Shown here: piece after piece, positions 26,001 through 38,800 of the stretch | Layout of the letters: each line of letters begins with the position of its first letter | Position numbering within the stretch: position 1 is the first letter of the stretch | Assembly (NCBI GenBank): GCA_905182985.1 | Contig: CAJJDN010000028.1 | Location: 535,807 to 599,806 of the forward strand | Direction: 5' to 3' | DNA length: 64,000 nt | Origin: Paramecium sonneborni | Taxonomy: Eukaryota; Ciliophora; Oligohymenophorea; Peniculida; Parameciidae | Made by a program: the position numbers and the translations under genes | Notes under the pieces: model-generated | Databases searched by the model: none | What the model saw: the letters and a program-made list of their open reading frames with translations, nothing else | What the model was told of the DNA's origin: nothing

Positions 26001-26387
26001 ATGTAATTATAAGCAATTTTCTATTTTTTCATTCAAAAACTTACATCTACTAATGGTAGCACATTATTAGGATATTATATAATATTTAAATTATAAAATA
26101 TTAATTATCAATTTTCAATTTAATATTCATATTTATTAGAAATACTAACCTAATTTATCAAATTCTATATAGGCAAGAATTTAGTTTTAATAGATATTAC
26201 TTAATTTATGTATTTTATCTGCCAGTCTAAATCAAGTAATTAGCAATAATAATATAAGAAGAAATACAATTATATTTTTAATTAATTTAATTCTAGTCGA
26301 GATTTAATAGAAAAACAAAAATAAATAACAATAAGAGAATTGTTTTATAAATTTATGTCAACAAGAAGAAAATTAATTAAAAATTGA
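26001..26387 (+). CDS. possible small protein, 128 aa
   Basis: A single-exon + strand frame between two minus-strand genes, uninterrupted for 128 codons and using TAA/TAG as Gln. The first half is hydrophobic (AIFYFFIQKL, LLGYYIIFK); the second half is Gln/Lys-rich. No family recognised. It ends 41 bp before the stop of the convergent OSCA/TMEM63 gene. Coding is plausible but not proven. Confidence 0.45.
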
Positions 26388-26428
26388 ATATAACTTTAAA
26401 TACAAAATGGCATATTTTAGTTAAATCA

Positions 26429-28932
26429 TCAATGTCCATAATGACCATCAGCAATATATCCAAACTCATCTTATTAGTATAAGATTTTTTTAGTTTTGTG
26501 ATTCTGATTTTCATCACTTTTTTATTTTTAATTCCATTCAGCTAATGCCTTATGTCTTGTTACTGGATTTTCTCTATCATAATCAGTATCGAAGCCAGCA
26601 CTTCCTTCTGCATATGGTTTTATCTAATTATAGAATAGAAATACTTCTTCATTGTTTTCAACAGGAAAAAGATACTCAGATAAATCTTCCATTGGTAATT
26701 GTTGATATATTATAGCCATAATGATTAAAAGAATATCGATTTTACTAACTTCATGGAAGAAAGTGTATGTCATAATCATTTCACCGAATGCACACCATGG
26801 AATAATATATTCAAGCATTTCAATCATTTCTAAATAATGAAAATAAATGAATACCTGTTGATAATTAAATACTAATAGATTCTTTAACAGTTCTTCTTCT
26901 TAAGATATTATAATAATCAACAAAATAATAAATTAGAATACCAAAAGCACTAAATAAAGTACCTAAAGGAATGGCTGTACCATACATAAAAGTGAACCAC
27001 ATAGTCTTCATAACATCTGAATATCTTTTTGCTGATAAATAATCTGGTTCTTCCATAAGTTTATTGGCTTCCTATTATGTTAACAAAGCTTTTTCTCCTT
27101 TTGACATAATATGTTTTCTCCAAATATTCTTACACAAACTCCATGGATCAATGCACCAAATAAATGGAGGAAATATTGCATTAAGTACAAAAATCTGGCT
27201 TTCATTTTAAATAAATCCTCCAGCTCCTTTTACATTTTTCAATATTACAATATCTACTAGAAAACTTATAATAGCTGCATTTAAAAATAAAGCAAGAGCA
27301 TATTTATATACAAATTATATCTAAAATTTTGTTTTATTTGAAATTTTCTCATCATCCACAATATAATGTACTATCTTAGCTACACCGAATTTATTAAATA
27401 ATACGATTAACATAGATATACTAAAAGACATTATATTAATCTTTCTTTTAGTATCTTAATCTAATTTTCCTTTTAGTTCTTCTTCATGTGCTTCATCTCC
27501 CAAAAGTGCTAGTCTATGAGAAATTAAATATATAATAAAGAAAGCTGCACTTTCAAATAATATATAATAAATCCAAGCTCTTACTCTTTTGAAAATCTTT
27601 TCATTTGTTGTTATATGAATGAATTCCCAATCAACATCATTTGGTTCTGGAGCTTATTCTAAAAATAATTTTTATCCTTTCCATTATAAATCGTTATTAC
27701 TTAAACCTTCTAATTAACCCCTATTCAAATGAGATTTCATTCTTTCACTAGAAGTATGAGGGTTATCTTATAATACCAATTATTTCATCGATTCATCATC
27801 AAAAGAAACAAATGCTATACCTGAAAATTTAGTATTATGAAGTTCATATTCTTCCTCAATTTTATGTATTTGATGTTCAAGATGTTCAATTTCTTCATCT
27901 ATTTTTAAAACATTTTAATGATGAAAATCATAATTATGCTCTTGAATTGCTTCTTTCTTTTTTTCTATTAAATTATCTAACTTTTTCTCTAATTCAATGA
28001 TTTCTTCAATATCATATACTAATACTACTTTTCTAACAATTATTTATTTAGAACTATCTAATACTGCATAATTTTAAAATATATTTGTTAATTCTGCTTT
28101 GTAATCAACAGATAAACCAGTTGGAATATTTTTAACACAAATAGTATAATCTGCAGGTGTTAATTATTCTTCATCAATTGTAGTATCAATTTACCTTTGA
28201 CTTTTTCTGAAGTAAAGAAGTACAAACATGATAATAAAGATGCTTATAAAATTTAAAACTTGCATAGTTTCAAGGGCTTCCCGATTACTAATTTAGGTAT
28301 TTTCTATTACTCTAATTTATTAGCCAAAGATAATCTTAAGAAAATACTATCTGGACAATATGGTTCTTCAATAATGTGTCCTTCCATTCTTTCTCTTTTC
28401 ATATGACTACAATAAGATCCTTCATAGTTTGTATATAAATTATGAATTTGTTTGACTAATAATTAAATAAAGAGTATTATTATGCAATATTTTAAGTAGT
28501 TGTAAAACAATGTAAAGCCAGATCCTAAAAATGATAAAGCCATAGGATCTGAACAATAGGGTATATCTTCTCTATCCACTTCAAACCCACAACAAGGACA
28601 CGTTTCAACTAATGGTTAATTAGTCTAAATTTACCTTATTATGTTCTTGTGGGATCCTTAGTCCTTTCTTTTGCTGTCCTTCTTGATAATGCATGTTTTC
28701 TTGCAATCTCCCAATCACAAGGCATTTAAAGGGGATTGTAATGACCTTCATGATGATTATCGATAGAATGATGTTAATCATGCGATGTTTCATGATGTCT
28801 AACATTTTGACTATTACTAATACGATGTTCATAAGACATATCATTTTAAGAAAATTGATGATGAGATACTTTAGCTTATTGAATCTTATCTATATAATCT
28901 ACATTTTACTTATGTTATCCTTTCTATCTCAT
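26429..28932 (-). CDS. OSCA/CSC1/TMEM63-type mechanosensitive cation channel
   Basis: Introns of 26, 23 and 25 nt give an exact 809-residue protein. The His-rich N-terminus leads to a small Cys motif (ETCPCCGFEV), then membrane helices and a long cytosolic coiled coil (EEIIELEKKLDNLIEKKKE) inserted in an RRM-like segment that begins YTICVKNIPTG. The family signature EPNDVDWEFIHI follows, then the 7-TM pore region through FGVAKIVHYIVDDEK, NAIFPPFIWCIDPW and WFTFMYGTAIPLG. OSCA/TMEM63 proteins are mechanically or osmotically gated Ca2+-permeable channels. The frame is also open upstream to an ATG at 29139, which would add 69 Lys-rich residues; I prefer 28932 because the extension has no family counterpart. 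Confidence 0.88.
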
Positions 28933-29397
28933 GATTCGATTTTTATTGTTACTAATTAAATATTTTAAAAATTTACTCTCTAATGACTTTATTAACCGTA
29001 TTCTCCTTAAAACATATTTTTTTCTCTTATATTTTAGTAGTTCAAAGCTTAATTTTAGTGTTGAACCTAGTAACTCATTTATTTTTAAATTATTTTTATT
29101 TTTAGATCTGCATAGGAAATTATAAATATTTCCAATCAAATTTCTCAGATTTTAAGAATTTTTAATATATTATATAGATATATATTCAATTCTAAATTTC
29201 TCAATATATTTCTTATATTTCTTAAGATTCTTATTACTAGATTCTTTTTGATAAGGTTTCCACTCCTCGAAATGTAAAAGCAAGGTTTTCAAGGGTGTGA
29301 AATATTGGTAATTTATTTTTTTACATATATTGGCATCCTTATTATATTTTATTTTCTAACAAAAGAATTTATGCTTTTAATGATTATATCCAAAAAA
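28933..29397. other. spacer with overlapping chance frames
   Basis: About 465 bp between the OSCA-like gene and the next minus-strand stop. A minus-strand frame continues the OSCA-like gene to an ATG at 29139 (possible longer N-terminus). A + strand frame from 28931 is a mirror of it. Nothing else is supported. Confidence 0.4.
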
Positions 29398-30672
29398 TCA
29401 ACAATATTACTATTATTTAATATATAGATAAAAATTACTTCCAAATAGAAATAAAATTGAAAAGATGATAACTAAGACTTGATTCATTTGATCCTCCAAA
29501 GATGTTTGAAATTCTACACTGAATTATAAATTCTATATTTTAGTTTAATCTCTATAATTAATTCCATAATCATATATTTATGGACATGCTTCATTATCAT
29601 CACAAAAACAGAGTATCTTAGGATGAGAAATGCTCAGTTATACTTTGATCAATTTTGTATTTGTAATCACATATGCCAAAGATGAGTTTACTACAGAAAT
29701 TTGCTATAATCCCAAAATTTGTATATTTTATATTTCTTAAGAATTATAAAGATAGATTTTATGATTATTCTTAGACTATATAAACATCATGTCTCCCATA
29801 TTCACTAATTTTAATATTTTATTATCTTCTTGTACAATTTCTCCTATTGAAATACTGTTATCAATGAAATTTATTTTGAAATTCAAAATCTTATACACAT
29901 GAGTAAAATACAATCCAAAACAGTTATTATATTCATTACAAAAAAATGATTTTGGATTTTACAGAGGGTTAACTTCTGCAGAAATAATTTTAGAATTGAT
30001 ATTATTATATCTTAAAAGCAACTTTAATATGTTTAGTCCATAAATTTAGTCCATCAAATATAAGTAATATTTTTTATCTTCAATTTTTTTTATATCAAAG
30101 TCAATAATATTTTGAAATTTAGTTATATCAATTTATCCAAAATATTTGTTTGTATTATTTTAAAGATCATAAATATAAATGAATTTGTTCAATATAAATA
30201 GAAATCCATCATATAACTTAATAGTACCAGGATAGAAAGTAATTTAAGGATCATTTAATAACTGATAATCAATCAAGAAAATAGGGTTTTCACTTTTATC
30301 ATTGTAAAAACCTTTGAATTAGCTATAATGACCTTAAATTTTTTTCTAATTAATTATTATTCCATCATGTGTTAATTCTGCCAAAATCATATCATTCATT
30401 AGTACCCAAATACAATTTTAAGCTGCTAACAAATAATAGTATTTATTCATAATATCAAGTTCTTAATAGTTCATAAGAGATGATTTTTTTAAAAAGACTT
30501 TTTCATCATCAATCCAACAAAACTCTTAATTACTTTCCTCTGATAGAGTTACATTTGTAGCATTATTTAATTCTAGCACTGTTTTTAACTAACCAATTTC
30601 TACCTTAAATTCATATTAATTGCAAAAGACTCCTAAGCTCAGTGTCAGTGACAGTAAGAATAATTCAATCAT
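29398..30672 (-). CDS. secreted or type I membrane protein, 424 aa
   Basis: Single exon, exactly 425 codons including stop. The N-terminus MIELFLLSLTLSLGVFC is a clear signal peptide. The ectodomain of ~370 residues is rich in Tyr, Asn and Ile with repeated short beta-like stretches (FIYIYDLQN, YLYLMDQIYGLNI), which could form a beta-propeller. A single hydrophobic helix close to the C-terminus (VLVIIFSILFLFG) suggests type I insertion with a very short cytosolic end. The adjacent gene at 30938 has the same layout, so they may be diverged tandem paralogues. Function is unknown; cell-surface or endomembrane location is inferred. Confidence 0.82.
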
Positions 30673-30937
30673 TAATTAATATTTCTAATTCCAAATTTTT
30701 ATTTCATTTTTAAATGAAATTCATCAGGGCAAAGAATTTTTAGATAATTTATATATATAAATTTAAGAATATGAGCATATTAAGTTTTATTAAAATACTC
30801 TATTATAATAAATCTTATCAATTTATTAATTCAAATCTAATAAGCTTTAATAGAGTTTCTCCTTTAACCCATAGAAATCTATTTTTCTAAATTCTAAATT
30901 TATCTTTTATATTTGTGAATCTAATAAAAAAATGCAC

Positions 30938-32547
30938 TCACTAAATATTTTCATTAAAATAAATACATAATAGAAACAAAATTATAGCTATTACAATTTA
31001 AAAATCTTCAATTTAGTATTCTGAATCATCGGTTTCAAGTAATTCAATTGTAAAGTTGAAAATTGTTTATGTTATAATCTAATCAATTTCATTATTTGTT
31101 TCTAGTATCTATGATGTGTTAGTAATTAATTGATAAAATTGAGTTTCTTATATTCTATTTATAATAAATTTAATAAAATTACTCTCTTTATTCAGGATTG
31201 CACATTATTTGAAATGGTTGAATATAGAATTTTGCCAAGAGTAAACTTGTTGATGTTATTCCAATAAAAAAATCAAAACTCTTCATTATAGAATTAATTT
31301 CACTAAATGATGAAAACATTTCAAAATCTCTAAGACCAATATATGAAAAGACTGGGATTCTAAGTTTAATAAAATTTTACATATTTGAATTTAATTAAAA
31401 GATATCTGAACGAAATATTATTTTGTGATGATTATTTCCTTATAAAATTGCAAAATCATCAGTAGCATCTATACTTTTAATTTCATTTCTTGTTATATAA
31501 GAATTTAATTCAAAACAGATAGATTAATTCAAAGAGATATAGTATTCGATAACATAATATAAATGAGTAATTGAGTAAGCTACAAACACATTTAAACCAT
31601 TTTTAGTATCAATTGATATACCTTAACCTTTAGGTTTAATTTATGTTAATAATTAAAATGTAAAATCATAATTGATAATTTTAATTTCTATAACATAAAC
31701 ATTCCCATTTACATCTAAAAAGAAACATTTATAAATAAAATCTTTTAGATTGATTAAGGTAAAATCTTTCAAATTAAATTATTCTAGTTATAAACTTGAA
31801 TAGTTTAGATTCCCTAATAATCTTAGTGAATTAGAAGTTGATCGATATATATCTATTCCATTTTCTCCAACACATGTGAATATTAAATCATTTATAGATT
31901 TAGTTAATCCTCGACTTGGTCTTGAGATCCAATCCCCGACACTTATAATTTATAAATTTGATTCTTCAGTTTTAGTTTATTATAGATTTATAAGATATGC
32001 AGATGATGGAAATACTATCAAAGTTGAATTTAAAGGAGCACAAAAGATAATTTAAGCAAATTCTGAAATTTATGAAAAATTTTAGATGATAGGTTTAAAA
32101 TCTGCTGTCCAAATCTTTTTTGCAAATAAATTAGTATTATTAGATTAAATTGCATTATAGTTTAATTCAAATTAATAGAGAATGAAATCAGTTGTTAACA
32201 CAATTATTCCATTTTAAATTTAGGTCATACAAATAAACTATTTTAAATTAAATGGATATACTTGATCATCAACTTATCTAGTTTATAATATTTGATTACT
32301 CATATATTTAATGATTTTCAAGTATTTGAAGTTATTTTTAATAAATAGCTATATTTTTTTGAGATAATTTGCAAAAAGGATCTGAATGATTTGTATATAA
32401 TTAAGCATCTATAACATTAGGGAATTTCAAAAATGCTTTCTCTTCATTTAAATGTAAATGATAGTTTTTAGTGTTATTGATATTTGATATTAGCTTAGTT
32501 GTTTAAGAATTCAGTATAGGTAATAAAGCTAAGATTATCAAATACAT
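30938..32547 (-). CDS. secreted or type I membrane protein, 519 aa
   Basis: Introns of 22 and 28 nt give an exact 519-residue frame. It starts with the signal peptide MYLIILALLPILNSQ and has a long ectodomain with Asn/Ser-rich loops and beta-like stretches such as FLDVNGNVYVIEIKI and GLNVFVAYSITHLYYV. The C-terminal helix (IVIAIILFLLCIYF) is followed by only six residues. Layout matches the neighbour at 29398-30672. No known domain is recognised; a beta-propeller-like ectodomain is possible. Confidence 0.8.
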
Positions 32548-32689
32548 AAAAAAAATTACAAAGAAATTTTTATAAATAATAATTATGTAATAAGAATTCA
32601 AATTACCATAAAAGATAATAGAGTTATATGCTAAATATTAGAATAAATCATAAAAAGTGAAAAAATTCTAACTTTAAGAGCATACATTT

Positions 32690-34049
32690 ATGTTAGAAGA
32701 TAATTATTCTCCAGCAGAGATAAGTAATAATAATTAATAAAATATAAAGTTGGAAGTGGTGCTTATGGATGTGTTATATAAGCTGATGATAAGAATGCAA
32801 AAACAGAAAAGGACAGATAAGTGGCAATAAAAAAAATAGAAAGAGCTTTTGAACATAGATTATATGCAAAAAGAACATTGAGAGAGTTAAAGATACTCAG
32901 ATTAATGAGACATGAGAATGTAAAGTATCCAGAATAAATTAGATTGTTGAATTAAAAACTCTACTATTACCAAAATCAAGAGAAGAATTTGAAGATGTTT
33001 ATATGGTTACAGAATTATTAGAAACAGACTTAGCATAAGTAATCAAGAGTGACTAAGTTTTAACAGATGAACATATCTAATTATTTTTATATTAAATATT
33101 GAGAGGATTAAAATATTTACATACAGCAGGAATATTGCATCGTGATTTAGTATCTTTTTATTAAAAAATTAATTTAGAAACCAAGAAATTTATTATTAAA
33201 TAGAAATTGTGATCTCAAAATCTGTGATTTCGGTTTAGGCAGAGCAATGGCTGATCCAACATCATCAAATAATGCCAATATTATGACATATTATGTTGAA
33301 ACTAGATGGTATAGAGCACCTGAATTGTTAGTGAGTTTTAAGAATTATACTCCTGCTGTTGATATGTGGTCAGTTGGATGTATTTTGGCAGAGTTATTAT
33401 TAAGAAAACCTTTCTTAAGAGGTGATTCAAGTATTTTTTATTAAACTAACTAAGCTAAACGATAAGTTAAATTAATTTTTGAATTATTAGGAACTCCTAA
33501 TGATAATTATATTTAATCATTTTAAGATGAAAAAGTTTAAAATAATTTAAGGAAAGTTATTAAAGAAACTGGACCAAAATAAGGAATTCCTTTAGAATAA
33601 TTATTTAAAAATGCTTCTAAAAATGGTATTAGTTTGATATTACAATTAAAGCTTTGGATTTATTAAGAAAACTATTAACATTTGATTATCATTAAAGAAT
33701 TACAGTTTAATAAGCTTTAGAGCATCCATATTTGGCATAATTACATTTTGAAGCAGATGAACCAAGTGCTTAATTAGTAAATCAATTAGAATTTGAATTT
33801 GAAAAATACGAAATGACAAGAGAATAAATAAAAGGTAAAAAATAACCCTAATCTTATTAGATCTTCTTTATGAAGAAATTTTATTGTATCATTTTCCAGA
33901 TTTCTAAACATCTTATGAGGCAAAGAAAAAAAGTGGATAAAGTTTAATATCTCACATAGTAAATAATGAAAATGCAAAAATAGTAAATTTATTTTTCTAA
34001 ATAATAATAGTTTGATCCAACAGCAGATGATGATCTAGATAGAGATTGA
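32690..34049 (+). CDS. MAP kinase with a T-Y-Y activation loop
   Basis: Introns of 26, 23, 28, 26 and 28 nt are placed. Motifs: [10 protein letters not shown] (glycine loop), [27 protein letters not shown] (helix C), [11 protein letters not shown] then KPRNLLLN (catalytic loop, split by an intron), [26 protein letters not shown] and [14 protein letters not shown]. The T-x-Y dual phosphorylation site reads TYY; TEY, TDY, TGY and TPY are the usual forms. The MAPK insert and C-lobe are present. One base appears missing near 33634 (AGTTTGAT); adding it restores a 409-residue protein ending in an acidic DDDLDRD. All catalytic residues are present. Confidence 0.88.
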
Positions 34050-34572
34050 AATATATTTCATTCAAAATTATGGTATTTTTATTGTCAAATTATAAAATTA
34101 TATCAATAGTTTAATAATTTCTTGTTTTCAACTTTTATAATTGTGTTTTTTAATTCCTTTTTCTTAATTTTTTCTTAATATATATTAATAATGAAAATAG
34201 AAATGTAAAAATTTTCAATGAATTATTTTATACAAATTCTAATCCTTATTTTCTTTTAGCTGTTGATATAAAATATCTATCGAGGAGTTTAAAAGTTATT
34301 AAGAAAAAAATATCAGTATCTAAATAAAATAATATTTATAAAAGTAAAAAGAAAACTTAATAGTCTAAAAAAAAATGATATTGAGTTTTATTAATATGTG
34401 TTAAAACTTTTAATTATTTTTTTAGTTGTAGAATTATAAAAGCAATTAAAGAAGGAGTTGAAATAGGGATATAAAAAGATAAATGTAGATTAGTATATAA
34501 AAATGAAGGATAATAATATAAAATAGATAGATCTAGAGAAATGTATCGATAATAAAGGATTAAATAATAATA
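34050..34572. other. intergenic, no gene seen
   Basis: About 520 bp of AT-rich DNA between the MAP kinase and the ARF-like gene. Short frames only. A ~60-residue Leu-rich minus-strand frame here is the mirror of AT-rich sequence and overlaps the next gene. Confidence 0.45.
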
Positions 34573-35237
34573 ATGATAAGTTTAATAAAAGGATTTTGGC
34601 AGAAATATTTTGATCCTCCAAATTATAAAATATTAATAGTAGGAATAGATGGAGCAGGAAAGACAGTAAGAAATAATATATAATTTTAGACATTATTAAA
34701 TAAATTAAAGCAATTGGCTAAACTTTCATATATACAATTTGATAAAATACCAAAAACAGTAGGTCTGAATATTGCAGAGATTGATTACATGAATAGGAAC
34801 AAATCGTTGAATAGAAAATATAAAGTAACTTATTGGGACTTAGGAGGGTCTTAAACTTAGAGAAGCATTTGGAAGAAATACTATGGAGAATGTCATGGTA
34901 TAATATTTGTAGTAGATGGAAAGAAATAGGAGAGATGGGATGAAGTGAGAAAGTGCTTTAAGTATAGTTTAGTAGTGATATATTGGTGAGGTGTTAGGAG
35001 ATAAATCGCATGATGAAGTTCCGATATTAGTATTAGTGAATAGAGGATAAGATGGAGAGAATGGAATTAATAAAAGAATAAAAGAGTTAATATAAAATAG
35101 GAGTGATAGATTTTTAACAATATAGGAAGTGAATATCATAGAGAAGTATGAATGAAATATAAAATAGTACAAACGTAGTTGAATCTGTAAAGTTGTTACA
35201 TAATGAGATTGGGCAGTTATTTGAGTAATACAATTGA
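34573..35237 (+). pseudogene. ARF-like small GTPase, frameshifted
   Basis: Start MISLIKGFWQKYF is followed by LIVGIDGAGKT (P-loop, split by a 24-nt intron), TLLNKLKQL, VTYWDLGGSQTQRSIW (switch II, WDLGG in place of WDxGG), YYGECHGIIFVVDG and ILVLVNRGQDG (NKxD position reads NRGQD). The C-terminal helix is VVESVKLLHNEIG. The layout is closest to ARFRP1. Two frame changes are needed: about two bases missing in a TA run near 34980, and one shift near 35150. The guanine-specificity Lys is Arg. It could be a pseudogene or a real gene with sequence errors. It lacks the ARF N-terminal Gly2, so N-myristoylation is not predicted. Confidence 0.6.
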
Positions 35238-35287
35238 CGTGTTTTGATATATAGATAATTCCATAGATATATATATATATTATATGA

Positions 35288-35737
35288 TCAAAGGAATTAT
35301 GGTAATGGTATGTCAAGACATTTAGGACCAGCTATGAAATTACTCATAGCATAGGTTTCTTGATCACTGAACTTTCGTGATTTTCTCCTATTTTTTGTTT
35401 AGGATATCACTTAGATCAGATCACCATTAAGTACAACCTAGAGTTCACCACAAGGTTCTTTTCCTTTAGGACAATAGTAGACAGGACTTAGATTTTCTAA
35501 GCGTTGACTGCTATCGGTAGAACAATTAGAATCAATATTTAATTCTTCAATATTAGAAAGCGGATTCTAAAATCATATATATATATTATACCTTATGTTT
35601 CGAAGGTGGTGTGATATAGAATTATTCTCGTTCTTTATTTTTAGGAACGAAGAGACACTTAGAGCTGTTGACAGTCTAAGACTTTTTATACACTCTATAT
35701 TTGGTACTGCTCACTAAGAATTAAAACCAAATATCAT
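35288..35737 (-). CDS. unknown small protein, 134 aa
   Basis: Introns of 20 and 25 nt give an exact 134-codon frame (MIFGFNSQVYKKSQ start). It is polar and probably disordered, with a Cys pair in YYCPKGKEPCGE and a basic segment KNRRKSRKFSDQE. No family recognised. The first intron is short (GTGAGC...TAG); it is needed to link the only in-frame ATG to the well-supported downstream exons. It lies tail to tail with the ARF-like gene, 50 bp apart. Confidence 0.65.
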
Positions 35738-35849
35738 ACTTTGTTCAATCTGGGAGAATACTTGTGATTTAAAAAGCTGGTAAGGGCTTTTTTTTAAATT
35801 TTTATTTAATTATTAATATAACATTGCCCGCTGTTTTAATAAATATTCA
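35738..35849. other. short spacer
   Basis: About 110 bp containing AT-rich sequence only. Confidence 0.4.
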
Positions 35850-38800
35850 TCATTCATCCCCCATTCTAGGTTACGTGTCCATCCCATTTAATCTATCTTT
35901 ATATACTTCAAGTAAGAATTTATAATCTATTCGTCCATTCTTTTTAGACCAAGATATTAATTATGGCCATTATTCATCTCTTACTACTATACCTTATGAT
36001 CTTAGCATTTTATCCATTTCTTATTTTATTAACTAATATATCTAATTAAATAATTTACATCCTCAGTTAATGGAATTTGACCATTCTAAGTTAAGTGTTT
36101 AAATATTTCAAGAAGATATTTTCTATTCTTTCCTATTGCATTTATTGTTCTATCGAATTCTTTTGAACTCTCCCAAATACCATTTTCTAATTATTATTTT
36201 ATATCAAATTACCAACATATTATAATGCTGTTTATTTTACTTCTGGTTTTCTTAAAAAAGTCTTAAATTTATTTGTTGCATTTATTAATCCATCATCTGT
36301 TAAACCTTCATATTATTATGGAGATTAAACACTATGTTTTGTCATCCATCCTTTATCAGTTTAAGCCATTAATGATTTTTATGATGATTTTTTCATTCTT
36401 ACATTTGCACTCATCGGTCTTTTTAATATTTTATATAATCATACCTTTTCTTTTCATTAGGATTTGAAAATTTAGAAAATGCATCCATCCATTCTGTTAA
36501 ATCAAGTAAACCATCTCTTCTTTTATCTATAAATTCAAATAAATCTTTTATTATTGCAAATGGAGGAATATCTTCTGTCGCCAATCTATATAACATTTCT
36601 ATCATATCCTTAAATTTATCAAAACTTAAATATCCTGTATGTTAAGCATCTATCTATCTAAATGCATCTTTTGGAGATAATAAATAATGATATATATGAT
36701 CATTCACTCTTTATAAATGAATTGCTGCTCTCTCTAATATTTTATTATCTGCTTATCTAAAATCTAATCTCTTAGCAAAATCTCTCCAATTCACCATACT
36801 ATTTCTATCCGTATCAAGCATTGCTGATAATATATCAATATCTTAAAATGTTAAACCCATATTCAAACTTCTTATTACTTAACGAAATTCCAAATTTGTT
36901 ATAAACCCCGTATTATCTGCATCATATTATTTAAATAATTCTGTTATATTTTTATTTGAATTTCTTAAAAACCTTCTAATTTTATCTAACAAATTTATAT
37001 TTACTTAATTTCTCTCATCAATTGGTAACTCACTTAAACCTCTATTAAAATATTAATAAATTCATATTACCCTTGAGTCATAGGTCTTATAACTTATTGT
37101 TATTATTAATATTCTGGAAGTTCATAAACCTTTGCACCTTTTCCAAATATCAATGCAAATGCATGATTACTTAAAGCTCCGTTCTTCTAAACTCTTGTCC
37201 ATAAAGTTTCTATATCACCTTCTACAAATCTTTTTGGAAATAAAGCCTATAAAGCTTTAAAAAAACTCTCTCTAGTTATTACATGACTATGCTCCATTTA
37301 AAAATAATGGATAGCATTTTAAATACTTGAAAAATAAGTTAAAAGAGCATCTTAAATTTCTTTAATCATTTAATCTTACCAATTATATTATGCAAATGCA
37401 TTTAACCAATCAGATTCTACTAAATATCCCTTTTTATGAGAATCGAGATCTGAAAATATCTCATACACTAACTTTTCAGTTAAATCAAATCCTGAAAGAA
37501 CATTCTTCTCATCTATCCATTTCTTAAATTTCTAAAATACCAATTTCTTACGATATCCTGATACAATATCAAAAGACTCTTTTACACTAGGATAATGTCT
37601 ACTTATTATCAATCCTATTTATTATCTAGCATTCATTTTCCAATCAAATGATGATCTTGATTCTTATTATTATTTTGCAGATAAATTTATTGTTTATCCA
37701 AATATTTACTTATTTTTACCATAGAAAAATCCTTCTTCTACAAATCTTCGAAAATCCATTAGTGTAATTTTTCCTCTTTTGTATTAATCCATTAATTTAT
37801 ATAGTCTATTGATTTTAGCTTCAGTAATTTCTTTTTCTTCAATTTTTAAGATATCTTTGAGAAATGTTTTTAAATCAGCTTTGTTAATTTAACCATCAAA
37901 ATCTTTATCAAAAGTTCTAAAAGCATCTTCAATAGTAATATTTTCCCTTTAACACCAATTTCTAATTTTGAATAAGATTTCCAATTCCCAATCCCAATCA
38001 TCTTCTGGTAGAGATGGCATTTATTAAATAATTGACTTACTCAAAAACTTAAGAAAAGTATTTAAATCTATCAAACCAATTTTCTATTTATCCATAAAGG
38101 CAAAGAAGCCATCTTTTGCTGGTTAACTTAAAGTCATAATTTTATCAATATTATAAAATTCACTTATGGATAAGAATCCATTATGATCAGTATCTAAAAA
38201 TGTAAATAGTTCTTCATATGACATTCCTTTTCTATTTAATTTAATTCTTAAATCTTTTAGAATTTAATCAAATTTGGATTCTGGCAATTCTTCAACAGGG
38301 AATAAACTTTTTTATTAATTCATTCCATCAACCAAAGATTGAAACATCTTTTTTTATCCCATAGTTATTAGATCAATAGATTTAGATTAAACACAAGTTT
38401 TTTCAATTGCTGATAAATTATCTGTAAATTATGGTTTAATTTTTAAACTTTCAACAATTTGTTCAATTTAAGATTAATCTTTTCGTACATTAAAATATGA
38501 ATATCTTTTTATGAATATATTCATATCTTCATCACTAACAACACCATTTCCATCTACATCCATTTCTCTACAATATTCTAAACATTCATCATGAGATAAT
38601 TAAGTAAAAAGGTTTTTTTCTAAATATTATGCATTAGACTCAATATTGCAAGAACCATAACCTGATTTTACTTATTATAAAAATTATATAACCGTAAATT
38701 TCTTTTAAGTTAAATATTTACTGATTTTTTAAGCAAAATCAACAAGATCCTTAGCAGTATCCTTCTAATCCATTTATTTATTAACATCCATAATCATTTG

